Shown here: positions 53,921 to 62,989 of the stretch, one piece after another
How the letters are laid out: every line of letters begins with the position of its first letter
How positions within the stretch are numbered: position 1 is the first letter of the stretch
Assembly (NCBI GenBank): GCA_001789205.1
Contig: MFYT01000004.1
Span: forward strand, 25,544-89,543
DNA length: 64,000 bases
From: Candidatus Raymondbacteria bacterium RIFOXYA2_FULL_49_16
GTDB taxonomy: Bacteria > Fibrobacterota > OXYB2-FULL-49-7 > XYB2-FULL-49-35
Direction: 5' to 3'
The notes under the pieces: generated by a model
Seen by the model: the letters and a program-made list of their open reading frames with translations, nothing else
Database searches by the model: none
Told to the model about the DNA's origin: nothing
Position numbers and translations under genes: made by a program

Positions 53921-56900
53921 TTACTTTAGCAACAATATTTTCTTCTGTAACACCTTCTCCGCTCCAGTTACTCGAACCAGATACAAACCACTGGAAACAC
54001 CAGTATTAGTGTAATCGCGGCCATTCCAGGCTATTTTATGGTAACCTGCTCCTGAAACCTGCCATGATCTAATAGTTTTGCCGTTGATATCAACTATTTG
54101 GACGCTGACACCCTGTTTCAAGGCTGAGGGAACACCGATAGACAAGTTCACGGTCGGATTGGCTGGGTTCGGTGAAGATGTCAGGGACAATTTAGTTGGA
54201 AGGGGGATTGCCGCGTTTTCAATCTTCATGTGACCTATGACCTCGAATATTGCTTCAAGAGTATCGGTCAGCGAACCGTCAGAAACAATAATCAAAATCG
54301 TGTCATTTCCAATCTGTGAGGCCGTGGGTGCCCAAACAATGGTCGAGTCAATCAATGTCATTGTTGAGGGCTTGTTCACAATCGACCAGGTCAAATTGTC
54401 GTTTTCCTCATCTATGCCAACCAATGTAATAGTATAGAGGGAATCTACAAAAAAGGTATCAGGGAAAATGTTTTGAATAACAGGAGCATCATTTACGCGA
54501 GTTGCATGGATTATAAGGGTCACTGTGTCACTTAATACGCCGTCAGTAGCTCTTACCCTTACCGTGTCATTTCCCGCATCCTTATCTAAGGGCATCCAGG
54601 TTATTACCCCTGTTGTGAGACTGATCTTAAGGCTGTCTGGGCCTTTGAGAAGGTACCAGAAAACAGCATTGCCATCGGGGTCAGTCGCCTTTACGGTGTC
54701 CACATAGGCGATGTCCTCAGTAGCGGTGTCCAAAGCGATTGTAGAGATCACAGGGGCATCATTTACATTACCCACGGTAATGGACCAGCTCTGGCTATCT
54801 GCTGCCAGGGATGCATCGCGGACATAGATTTTCACACTATTGGTACCGATTTGTCCTGAATTTGGTGTCCAGGTAATTAATCCTGTACCGCTTACTACCA
54901 TCCCTGAAGGATTAGTAGCGAAAGCATAGGTCTTGGCATCACCTACATCAACATCCGTTGCCGTCACTGGATACTGATATTGCAAATTTTGCGTGGCTAT
55001 GGTCGGCGGAGTGGAAGTAATAACAGGTGCGTCATTCGTGTTTGTTACAGCGATTGTGTACTTTTGCTGGGTATATGCTCCGTGGTTATCACTGGCACGA
55101 ATAACAACGCGGTTATTACCTACATTGGAGTTAGTCGGGGTCCAGTTGATGACATTTCCTAAAATAGTCATTCCGCTGGGTAGGGTATCAAGAGAGAGGG
55201 TAACAGTATCGTCCAGGTCAACATCGACTACGGTAATGGAATAGCTATAAGCGGAATCTTCGGTGGCTGTAGTTCCAGCGGAGGAAATGAATTGAGGGGC
55301 GTTGTTTACAGGGCCAACCATCAAGTTGTACAACGAATCAACCTCGGATGCGGATATGGCTCGATTGTAAATTCTGACTTCGTCTATAGAGCCAACCCAA
55401 TTATTTGAGATGGTATCGCGGGTAGAGCCTATCATTATGTTGCAATTTGTAACGGTTGCCATAGGGTTGGTTAGTTGTTTCGCCCTTTCCATGACTCCAT
55501 CGACATATATTTTGGTGGTGTCATTAGTACGAGTCCCAACGACAAAATGCCAGTTCCCATTATTGATCAGAGAAATTGATGCTAAAGAATCCCAGGTATT
55601 AAGAGCTGATCTTGTGGTAAAGTGAAGCTTATTTGCATCGTTTTTAACGAACTGCCATTGTCTACCATAACCATCTTCGTCTCTGGAGCATATTGACATG
55701 TAGCTGCCATCATTTGACGTTTTCATCCAAGCAGCTACAGTAAGATTAGTTATATTCTGAAAAGGTAGGCCATTTCCGCAATCAATAAAGTCGGTGCTAT
55801 CAAAAGAATAGGCTTGGTTTGAATTTCCAAGTTTATCTATAGATAAAGTAGCCCCTGATACTAGTCCGTCATTTCCATTTCCGCTCTCATCATTCGCATT
55901 ATCACTAAAAGGATAGTAGGCAATAAGGCCACCCGTATCAGGATAGCCTGTCCATCCATTCAAACGATAAAGAGAGTCAACTTCACCAGCCGACAATGCT
56001 CTGTTATAAATTCTAACATCATCAATGTTGCCAGTAAATTGCAGATTTGTAGTGCCTGAATAACATCTCCCAAGATAAATATTGTCTGGAGGAGTCCTTA
56101 TTAAGTTTTGCTGATAAAAAACAGCGTTCTCCGAAACCCCATCAACATAAACTCTAATGCTATCAGCTTCCTTTGTTCCTACTACAAAATGCCATCGACC
56201 GTCATTTATTAGTTTAGTCCCTCTGGCAACAGTATAGTTGCCATTCTTAGTAGTATCAAACATTACAAAAGCTAAATGATTTTCAAAATCTCTATTAAAC
56301 TGCCATACTCGACCACCCGACGCCCAGTTGGTATTGTCTCGGATGCATATTGCCATTTCACTATTATTATCGCTTGTTTTTATCCATGCAGCAATGGTCA
56401 CCTTGCTTAAGGCGTCAAGAGAAGTGCTTGGAGGTATTTGAATATAAGAAGTACCTGAAAAGTCATAGGCACCACTTGAATTGCCAAAGCGATCACTTGC
56501 TAATGTAGCCCCAGTCACCGTCCCATCGTTTCCATCTCCGCTGGAATCGTTCGCGTTACTACTAAAAGGATAGTAGGCAACAAGATTGTAAGCATTCCAA
56601 ATTACTTTTATATTCTCAGCTGATCTTGCCGTATCACTTATCCTGATTTCATCAAATTTACCTTGTAGCCTTGAAGATGCACTGCCTTCGTTAGCCCAGG
56701 TATGGCGATTTACATAAAGGTTTCCGTTGGCCGTCCCAATGCGACCAACCTTGCAATAACTTGAAGCAGTCTTGGTACCGTTTACGTAGATATAAACACT
56801 ATCCCCATCATAAACGCCAGCCACATAAAACCATTGATTATAAGTGTAAGTCGCAGGATCGACAACCCCTCCAACCGTAGGGTCTCCCGTGTTTGTATCG

Positions 56901-57313
56901 GATTCTACATAAAAGTGGAAAGCATATCCACCAGATTTATAGAGAACACATAAATGATAACCACCATACGGGAGGGCATCACCTTTTCCAATAATGTCCT
57001 CATGATTAACGGAATTAATATTTGCCGCAGTAAGATAAACCCATGATTCAACGGTTATTTTATTAAAATAATGCAATTTTGAATTATTCGTTATGGTTAC
57101 ATATTCATCGTAATTAAGGTTGACACAATTTGAATCAACACCTGCGGTCCAAGTACCACCCGTTTTTGTTGCATTCAGGTTATTCCCTGATACATCAGCA
57201 ATGGTATTTCCAATTCCTTCGTTAAATTGCCATAGACCTACAGTTCTGGAATCTGATGGAAAAATGTTTGCCCAAATGGGCAGGGTAAGCAAGAACAGAA
57301 GCTTGATAAACAT
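53921..57313 (-). CDS. Large secreted adhesin-like protein: three LamG domains, Ig/cadherin-like repeats, sorting tail
   Basis: 1130 residues from the ATG at 57313 (AAGGAG upstream; signal FIKLLFLLTLPIWA). Three LamG/concanavalin-like domains follow: VGLWQFNEGIGNTIADVSGN at the start, then two with AYYPFSSNANDSSGDGNDG and AYYPFSDNANDESGNGNDG. From ~640 come about five Ig/cadherin-like modules (PPTIATQNLQYQYPVTATDV, ISTIALDTATEDIAYVDTV, IQNIFPDTFFVDSLYTITL). The last ~80 residues are a sorting domain (SSPNPANPTVNLSIGVPSAL ... LLLK). The layout is that of a surface adhesin or carbohydrate binder. No catalytic module is recognised. Its tail is closely related to that of the 58734 gene. Confidence 0.85.
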   Translation of the reverse strand: MFIKLLFLLTLPIWANIFPSDSRTVGLWQFNEGIGNTIADVSGNNLNATKTGGTWTAGVDSNCVNLNYDEYVTITNNSKLHYFNKITVESWVYLTAANINSVNHEDIIGKGDALPYGGYHLCVLYKSGGYAFHFYVESDTNTGDPTVGGVVDPATYTYNQWFYVAGVYDGDSVYIYVNGTKTASSYCKVGRIGTANGNLYVNRHTWANEGSASSRLQGKFDEIRISDTARSAENIKVIWNAYNLVAYYPFSSNANDSSGDGNDGTVTGATLASDRFGNSSGAYDFSGTSYIQIPPSTSLDALSKVTIAAWIKTSDNNSEMAICIRDNTNWASGGRVWQFNRDFENHLAFVMFDTTKNGNYTVARGTKLINDGRWHFVVGTKEADSIRVYVDGVSENAVFYQQNLIRTPPDNIYLGRCYSGTTNLQFTGNIDDVRIYNRALSAGEVDSLYRLNGWTGYPDTGGLIAYYPFSDNANDESGNGNDGLVSGATLSIDKLGNSNQAYSFDSTDFIDCGNGLPFQNITNLTVAAWMKTSNDGSYMSICSRDEDGYGRQWQFVKNDANKLHFTTRSALNTWDSLASISLINNGNWHFVVGTRTNDTTKIYVDGVMERAKQLTNPMATVTNCNIMIGSTRDTISNNWVGSIDEVRIYNRAISASEVDSLYNLMVGPVNNAPQFISSAGTTATEDSAYSYSITVVDVDLDDTVTLSLDTLPSGMTILGNVINWTPTNSNVGNNRVVIRASDNHGAYTQQKYTIAVTNTNDAPVITSTPPTIATQNLQYQYPVTATDVDVGDAKTYAFATNPSGMVVSGTGLITWTPNSGQIGTNSVKIYVRDASLAADSQSWSITVGNVNDAPVISTIALDTATEDIAYVDTVKATDPDGNAVFWYLLKGPDSLKISLTTGVITWMPLDKDAGNDTVRVRATDGVLSDTVTLIIHATRVNDAPVIQNIFPDTFFVDSLYTITLVGIDEENDNLTWSIVNKPSTMTLIDSTIVWAPTASQIGNDTILIIVSDGSLTDTLEAIFEVIGHMKIENAAIPLPTKLSLTSSPNPANPTVNLSIGVPSALKQGVSVQIVDINGKTIRSWQVSGAGYHKIAWNGRDYTNTGVSSGLYLVRVTGAEKVLQKKILLLK

Positions 57314-57380
57314 AATTTGACTCCTTGTTAATTTATTATGGTTTTGTTTCTCGAATTTAATCGATGGGTAAAGAAGCTGA

Positions 57381-57855
57381 CATCGAGAACCTCCTTTCGA
57401 CATTGCGAAAAGGATCTTGCGAGCTATATTTTAAGCCCAGCGTACCCTTTCTGCGTGACTGTCGAAGGCTCGCAGACCGAATTGGGGTATACCCAAAATG
57501 GCAGGATACGCCAGGCCATAATACAAATATGGCATGGTACCCGCTTTGGGTTACCCTTGACCTACAATTTCCTGCTGGGCTAATTGTGGGATTAGCCTGC
57601 AAACCTTCGACACTGGTAATATATAAAATGGCCTGACACTGTGCAATATATATTTCTTGCGAAAATAAGGAATTTTGTGGGAAATAAAAAGGCCTGGCAA
57701 TTATCCGCTGCGAAACTGTCGAAGGTCCACAGGCTCCACGAATGGAGTTGGATAACGCCAGACCAAAATGGCCTGGAGATATCCATTCGTAGAGAGGGAA
57801 AAGCCAAAAAACGGCGATTCCCAATGATAAACCTATAAACCTTCGACACTGATAA
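57381..57855. repeat. Cluster of CCTTCGACA / TGTCGAAGG inverted repeats in a 575-base gap
   Basis: Between the LamG gene and a 49-codon gene the half-site TGTCGAAGG occurs at about 57453 and 57716. Its complement CCTTCGACA occurs at about 57602 and 57840, both as AAACCTTCGACACTG. A variant CCTTTCGACATTG occurs near 57393. The order is alternating, making two units of ~150 and ~135 bases each bounded by inverted repeats. Words like AAATGGCCTG recur inside. Open frames here (57364, 57641) look unconvincing. It may encode structured RNA, be a small non-autonomous element, or bind a regulator. Confidence 0.5.
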
Positions 57856-57888
57856 AATAGATTAATTGCGGGGATAAATCAAAAGGAG

Positions 57889-58038
57889 TTACGGGCCTTT
57901 ATGCCGCACCTCGACATTGGTTTTTAAATGGTCGAAAATCAGCTTTGGGACTTTCAGTAATCCCAATTTCTCCGCCTCTAACTTTGAAGTCGCTTTGATC
58001 TCCTGAACGATGGTCACTTCAACTTGATACCTGTTCAT
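57889..58038 (-). CDS. 49-residue protein of unknown function
   Basis: The ATG at 58038 follows AAAGGAGG at ideal spacing. The product begins MNRYQVEVTIVQEIKATSKL and ends VRHKGP. It is soluble, mixed alpha/beta and without Cys. The strong ribosome site and balanced composition support a real small gene. It is divergent from the double-HTH gene at 58120. No family is recognised. Confidence 0.55.
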   Translation of the reverse strand: MNRYQVEVTIVQEIKATSKLEAEKLGLLKVPKLIFDHLKTNVEVRHKGP

Positions 58039-58119
58039 TGAAAACCTCCTTTCTTGGTTAAAACTCTTTCATATCTGAAGCTATCTATCAATATATTTAA
58101 TGAATTATTTTAATCTCGT

Positions 58120-58419
58120 ATGGTTTTAAATAAGAAAACAAAAAGGCGAAATCAGCGGATAGTGGACCTTGCCCGTAAAGGCATGAATTCGAGAGATATT
58201 GCCAAGCGAGTTAAAATCTCTCAGACGCTGGTATCAAGGATGCTGAGAAGATATTACGCCAAGAATAAAAAAACGCCATTCCATATAGTGAGGAAACAAG
58301 AGCGAACCAAGCGTATTCTCAAGTTGCGAAAGAAGGGTGTCTCAATTAGGAAGATAGCCGAGACACTTGGAATTGGTGCACATACGGCTTGGATGACGGT
58401 GAAACAAAGAAATAGATAA
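58120..58419 (+). CDS. Small protein with two helix-turn-helix motifs
   Basis: 99 residues, very basic. Two HTH segments occur: GMNSRDIAKRVKISQTLVSR in the first half and GVSIRKIAETLGIGAHTAWM in the second. Both resemble resolvase/transposase-type HTH, without any catalytic domain. The architecture repeats that of the 48022-48276 protein, though sequences differ. The ribosome site is weak. In an integrated element it may regulate element genes or bind its ends. Confidence 0.68.
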   Translation: MVLNKKTKRRNQRIVDLARKGMNSRDIAKRVKISQTLVSRMLRRYYAKNKKTPFHIVRKQERTKRILKLRKKGVSIRKIAETLGIGAHTAWMTVKQRNR

Positions 58420-58489
58420 GCCGATACTCTGAGATTCAACAGTGTGCTGCATTTAATCTCTTTCATTCAGTCATATAGTTAGCAGGCTC

Positions 58490-58687
58490 ATGGGTGGTAA
58501 ACGCCAGGCTATTGAGGCAAAGACGGGTGATGTTTGGAATAAGATCGTTGATCCAAAACCTGGCTTAGCTGATATTATTAAAATGATTCAGAAGGTGCAG
58601 AAGATGAAATATATTACCGTGAATGTGAATAACCATTATGAAGGGTCTGCACCGTTGACGATAGAGAGGATCATGAAGGATATTTAG
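58490..58687 (+). CDS. Hypothetical small protein
   Basis: 65 residues, start at 58490 with only a poor AGCAGG nearby. MIQKVQKMKYITVNVNNHYE suggests a helix followed by a beta strand. No family is recognised. It follows the double-HTH gene by 70 bases on the same strand. It could be spurious. Confidence 0.4.
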   Translation: MGGKRQAIEAKTGDVWNKIVDPKPGLADIIKMIQKVQKMKYITVNVNNHYEGSAPLTIERIMKDI

Positions 58688-58733
58688 AAGCCCTCCCTGA
58701 TTTCATGAGAGGGTAGTCCACGACGCTCATACT

Positions 58734-60764
58734 TTATTTCAGGAGCATTAGCTTTTTTTGCAGGATTTTCGTTCCTCCGATAACTCTGAGCATATACATT
58801 CCACTCGATAGACACCTATTCTGGCGGTCCCTGGCATCCCAGGTAAAGTTGTGGTAGCCTATTCCAGATAGCTGCCATGTTTTGATGGCTTTGCCGTTTA
58901 TCCCTACTATCTGGACACTGACACCCTGTTTAAATGCGAAAGGAATACCAATAGACAGGTTCACGGTCGGATTAGCTGGATTCGGTGAAACTGTAACGGA
59001 TAATTCTATGAGTGAAATATCAGGCACATCTTCAACCCTAATCGTGTCAGGATAACCAGAATTAAGAACAAACGGGATGCCCCACTTATGTTTGATTCCA
59101 TTGACATCCCAGCTTACACCAGGCACTTCATTTAAGTATCCCGTTACGGCAAGGGTAAATCTCGTCAAATATGTAACCTGATTATTATATGAGAAAACAT
59201 AGTCGACTTCTGGGACGATGTTCGCCTGTAATGGTGTGATTTTGATCTGGTTTCCAAAAGTCACATTGTATCTCGAGGAGTCATAAACCATTTCTGTTGA
59301 ACCTTGTCGGTTGTTCCATATTGAAATGTTTGGCGTTGATGAAAATAATCTACCATATACATTGTAGAAACTGTCTCCAGACATATTTGAAATAATCGGA
59401 ATTAATTCACCGATTTCATTTGGCTCGATTATATCATTATTATTTCCTCGGCTATCTGGATTATTATCGTCGTCTATCAATACTCTTGGGATTATAAAAG
59501 GAGTAAGTGGAATTGTGAAACTACTAACCCATGGGCCACCGATAACAAGTTCATCTGTTATAATTAAATCAAAAGAGGCGGTAGTATTTGCTGGTATGTT
59601 GTCCTTCAGCAATACCTCAAACTCATCGGACGACCATCCCGCTTGGTTCGATAATATATTATTGAAATTTCCTATGCTATCCATAATTGTGACATTACTA
59701 TTAGATGAGCGGATTATCCCTTTCAAGGTCAATAAATTTTGAGACAGATAATTTCGAGTCATTATTTTTAGCCTTATAGGAAGCCCTGGTATGATGAAAT
59801 TATTGGGGTTCATTAGAGAAGGGTTCACGGTTTGATAAAATTCATAGCGTTCAAACGAGACTGGTTGACGTGTTTCGCTAGATAAAATTGTGCCCGCAGT
59901 ACCCACGGTAACATACTTGTTGTTGGCATATATAATTGACAATAAGGTGTTCTCTGTTCCCGATGTTCTAATTGTCCAAATTATACCATCTCCAGAGGTA
60001 AGGATCCTGCCTGAAAAACCCACTGCAACATATTGGCTGTTGCCATACGTGATCTAAGAAAGAGTGAATGTTGTGCCCGAGGTCCTACTCGTCCAGGTTA
60101 TGCCATCTATAGAGGTGATAATTGTGCCACCTTCGCCGACAACCACATACTGGTTGTTACCATATGTGATTGAACGAAGGGATTGTGTTGTTCCCGAGGT
60201 CCTGCTCGTCCAGGTTATGCCATCTGCAGAGGTAAAAATAATACTAGCAGGGCCTATTCCGTTATAGCCTCCTACAGCAATATACTGGTTATTGTCATAG
60301 GTGATTGATTTAAACCACCCCGTTGTTCCTGAACTCCTGCTTGTCCAGGTTATACCGTCTACAGAGGTAAGGATTGTGCCGTTTGAGCCAACAACGACAT
60401 ACTGACTATTGCCATAAGTGATTGAATAAAGTAATTGCGTTGTACCTGAGGTCCCGCTGGTCCAGTTTATACCATCTCCAGAAGTAAGGATAATGCCCGC
60501 AGAACCCACAACAACATACTGGCCGTTGCCATAAGTGATTGAATTAAAGGTTTCCGTTGTTCCAGAACTCCTGATTGTCCAGATTATCCCGTCTGCAGAG
60601 GTCAGGATGGCACCATTGCCCACAGCAACATATTGGCCGTTACCATATGTAACTGAATATATGACATTCGTTGTTCCTAGACTCCTATTTGTCCAAGCAT
60701 ATTGAGCAAAACAGTGACAAGAAATAAGCAGAATGATTAACTTGACAAACTTAATCGGTTTCAA
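58734..60764 (-). pseudogene. Secreted repeat propeller with sorting tail, broken by an in-frame TAG
   Basis: The reading frame starts at 60764 (signal IKFVKLIILLISCHCFA). It runs through six blades of the SITYGNGQYVAVG / LTSADGIIWT type and meets TAG at 60056-60054. It then continues in the same frame through another blade (ITYGNSQYVAVGFSGRIL), a beta-rich middle domain and a sorting tail (SPNPANPTVNLSIGIPFAF ... LMLLK), ending at 58734. The TAG stands where other blades have Ser in LxSITYGN, so one base change (TCG to TAG) would explain it. Intact it would encode ~676 residues. As it stands, only a truncated 236-residue product lacking the sorting tail is expected. Confidence 0.8.
60049..60660 (-). 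repeat. 117-bp intragenic tandem repeats (propeller blades)
   Basis: The blade-start word GTGATtGA (plus strand) recurs at 60049, 60166, 60301, 60418, 60535 and (as GTAAC) 60649, giving spacings of 117, 135, 117, 117 and 114 bases. Each unit is about 39 codons. The strong DNA similarity means copy number can change by recombination. Confidence 0.85.
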
Positions 60765-60897
60765 TTTATTCTCCTTTTATTATCTGTCATATTGACGGTC
60801 ACATATTTGAAGCACTTAAACAGGCACACAAGTGCCCATCGATTACGTATCGCATCAAACTGATAAATTTGTTTCACATCCGAGAACGCCATCACAT

Positions 60898-61341
60898 TCA
60901 TACTTCATATCCATTTTTCCGTGCCTTTTTAAGCATTGTACGAAATGAGTTAACATCTATAAACGGTGCCCATTGACCATATTTCTTTTCAACCTTTTTT
61001 GCTTTATTGGTTACCATATGCCAATACGGTAACCAGATAGAAATCTCTTTTTCTTTTGGTTCAATGAGTTGTAAAATAACCATAAAGGGATAAAACTCTA
61101 CAGTAGACTCATTTTCCTTCCAAAAAGATCTTTTGTCGGGCAAGAAACAATCCAATACCTGACATTTCTGATCCCCAGCACCTACGCCAAAATGGAAAGT
61201 CAACAGCAAATCGCTGGTCTCTTTGCATTTCTCACAACGGCTTGGTTCGTTTTTGGACAGATTTAATAAAGCATCAAACAACGAAAACACCCACTTCTTT
61301 TCATTGCATTTGGGACAAACTAAATAACGATCAGTTGCCAT
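60898..61341 (-). CDS. Hypothetical protein with N-terminal zinc ribbon
   Basis: 147 residues behind AGGAGG. The N-terminus has C-x2-C (VCPKCNEKK) and, about 24 residues on, a second C-x2-C (CEKCKE), together a zinc ribbon. The rest is alpha/beta with IWLPYWHMVTNKAKKVEKKYG. No family is recognised. It lies in the defence-like part of the island, divergent from the 61472-62741 pair. Confidence 0.65.
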   Translation of the reverse strand: MATDRYLVCPKCNEKKWVFSLFDALLNLSKNEPSRCEKCKETSDLLLTFHFGVGAGDQKCQVLDCFLPDKRSFWKENESTVEFYPFMVILQLIEPKEKEISIWLPYWHMVTNKAKKVEKKYGQWAPFIDVNSFRTMLKKARKNGYEV

Positions 61342-61471
61342 GTGATCCTCCTATAAGTTGATCTATTCTTTTATCCTTGATAAATTAGCCATAATCACAG
61401 TAATGGGTCAAGGGTATTCTGTGAAGTTATAAACCTTGACACAATAACCGTAAAGAACGATATTTCTGTTT

Positions 61472-61885
61472 ATGGAAATACAGACCTTTTTACTCGCGGT
61501 TTCAGTCGAAGAGATGTACCCTGGGAATGACAACATTCTGAACGGTACTCATTTAGGCATTAATGAATTCTTCCCGAATAACGGACAATTTCCTGTCGAG
61601 GCCAACATTCCCTTCCTCATGGTCCTACGACGGCAGAACAAAGAAATAGATGAGCCAATTACCCTGAGATTCAACCTTGTGGATGTGGATGGCAGGCCAG
61701 CAGGTTTGCCCAGGGATTTGATAGCTGATGCAGTTTTCCCCAAAGGGAAGAAGCTCTGGAAGCTACGGGGAACGATACGTTTTATTTTCAACAGCCCTGG
61801 GGATTATCGGTTGGATATCACAGCTGATGAAGACAAGATACCAAGTATGTATTCATACAATATTGAGGTTGCTGAAAAGGAATAA
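61472..61885 (+). CDS. Hypothetical beta-sandwich-like protein (DUF6941-like?)
   Basis: 137 residues, mostly beta. FLLAVSVEEMYPGNDNILNG at the start and FNLVDVDGRPAGLPRDLI in the middle are reminiscent of DUF6941-type proteins, small cytoplasmic proteins of unknown function. I cannot confirm the family. It lies seven bases before the FRG-domain gene and almost certainly forms an operon with it. Confidence 0.6.
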   Translation: MEIQTFLLAVSVEEMYPGNDNILNGTHLGINEFFPNNGQFPVEANIPFLMVLRRQNKEIDEPITLRFNLVDVDGRPAGLPRDLIADAVFPKGKKLWKLRGTIRFIFNSPGDYRLDITADEDKIPSMYSYNIEVAEKE

Positions 61886-61892
61886 ACAACCG

Positions 61893-62741
61893 ATGATACA
61901 CGATCCAATTGAAATATCATCAATTCAGCAATTTGTCGATGTTGCAACGTCAAGACCTGAAGGTTTCTTTATTAACTCTCCTTGGTGGAGGGGACAATCG
62001 GAAAATATATTAAATAGTAAAATAACCGCGACATTAATACCTGAAATATATCGTAGATCTCATTATCACGAGCCATCACTTTCGAACGGTTTTATTAAAG
62101 AAGCTAAAATCCGTTTCCCCAAACCTCCAGCAGACGATAATCTTGCGGCATGGGTTTTTCTTATGCAACATTATCGGTGCCCGACCAAATTGCTAGACTG
62201 GTCCACGTCGCCATTTATAGCATTATTTTTCGCTTTGGAATCGATAAGTTTAAACAGCGATGGAGTGATTTGGTGTTTGGATCCGATTTTATTAAACAAA
62301 ATACAAATAGACACGCCATCAATAATTACATATTCTATTGATCCAGGATTTAAAAAGGCACTCGACTCTGTTTTTAGATCTTCATTTATAGCAAAAGAAA
62401 AGATTTCGGATTGGCATCAGAAACCAAATTTCCGAGATGCCATTTTTGCCATGAATCCAGACATATTTGATATCCGTCAATTCGTTCAACGCTCTGTCTT
62501 TTCAGTACACATGATTAATACTCCAATAGAAGAACTTCCTGAATGTGATAAATTTATAAGGAAAATATTAATCAGAAGAGAAAATAAGGAAAAGCTTACT
62601 GTCGACCTTGATAAGCTTGGTTATAACATTTCGACAATATTTCCAGATTTGGAATCATTGTCTCACCATTTGAAGGGAATAAATATGGCGGCAAATTTCT
62701 ACAATCTTGATCAAAATCTAAAGATATTATCACATTCGTAG
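61893..62741 (+). CDS. FRG-domain protein
   Basis: 282 residues from the ATG at 61893 (AAGGA upstream); in-frame codons before it lie in the preceding gene. The FRG signature is present: FFINSPWWRGQSE near the start and MQHYRCPTKLLDWSTSPFIA followed by LFFALES in the middle. FRG domains are named for their F-R-G residues and are common in phage and defence-associated proteins, with biochemical role unsettled. Here the motif reads W-R-G. It is co-transcribed with the 61472 gene and sits before a restriction-modification gene. Confidence 0.85.
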   Translation: MIHDPIEISSIQQFVDVATSRPEGFFINSPWWRGQSENILNSKITATLIPEIYRRSHYHEPSLSNGFIKEAKIRFPKPPADDNLAAWVFLMQHYRCPTKLLDWSTSPFIALFFALESISLNSDGVIWCLDPILLNKIQIDTPSIITYSIDPGFKKALDSVFRSSFIAKEKISDWHQKPNFRDAIFAMNPDIFDIRQFVQRSVFSVHMINTPIEELPECDKFIRKILIRRENKEKLTVDLDKLGYNISTIFPDLESLSHHLKGINMAANFYNLDQNLKILSHS

Positions 62742-62989
62742 AGATGATCCAGAAGGCGGCAACAGTTTATTTTCAGAGTTAACTGAACTGGGAATTAAAT
62801 CTTTCTCAAAATTCTAGCTCTTCATCCCACATTTCATCATATTTTCAATGGTATTGCCCTCTCGATTCTATGAGACATAAATAATTACCTAAAAGTCGAA
62901 ATATACCCTCTATCCTCTACTCCGTACAAGTAGACCATTTACCATTTTTTTCGTGCCAAAAGAACCATTGTTAAGTTATTTTCTGAACA
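62742..62989. other. Gap before the restriction-modification gene
   Basis: The first ~75 bases are open in the +1 frame relative to the FRG gene (DDPEGGNSLFSELTELGIKS), which looks protein-like. The FRG gene may thus have had a longer end, or a neighbour may have decayed. The rest is AT-rich and probably holds the promoter of the 62990 gene. Confidence 0.35.

Noticed and set aside
57364..57838. Small proteins encoded in the repeat cluster (57364-57636 and 57641-57838)
   Set aside because: No ribosome sites, overlap with inverted repeats and unusual Trp/Cys/Pro composition. Noncoding is more likely.
57381..57855. CRISPR array
   Set aside because: Half-sites are only 9-15 bases, alternate in orientation and are irregularly spaced. 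No cas gene is in the window.
60054..60056. TAG as a recoded (pyrrolysine) codon
   Set aside because: The gene is a surface propeller, the position is a plain Ser in sibling repeats, and no pyl genes are seen. A nonsense change is simpler.
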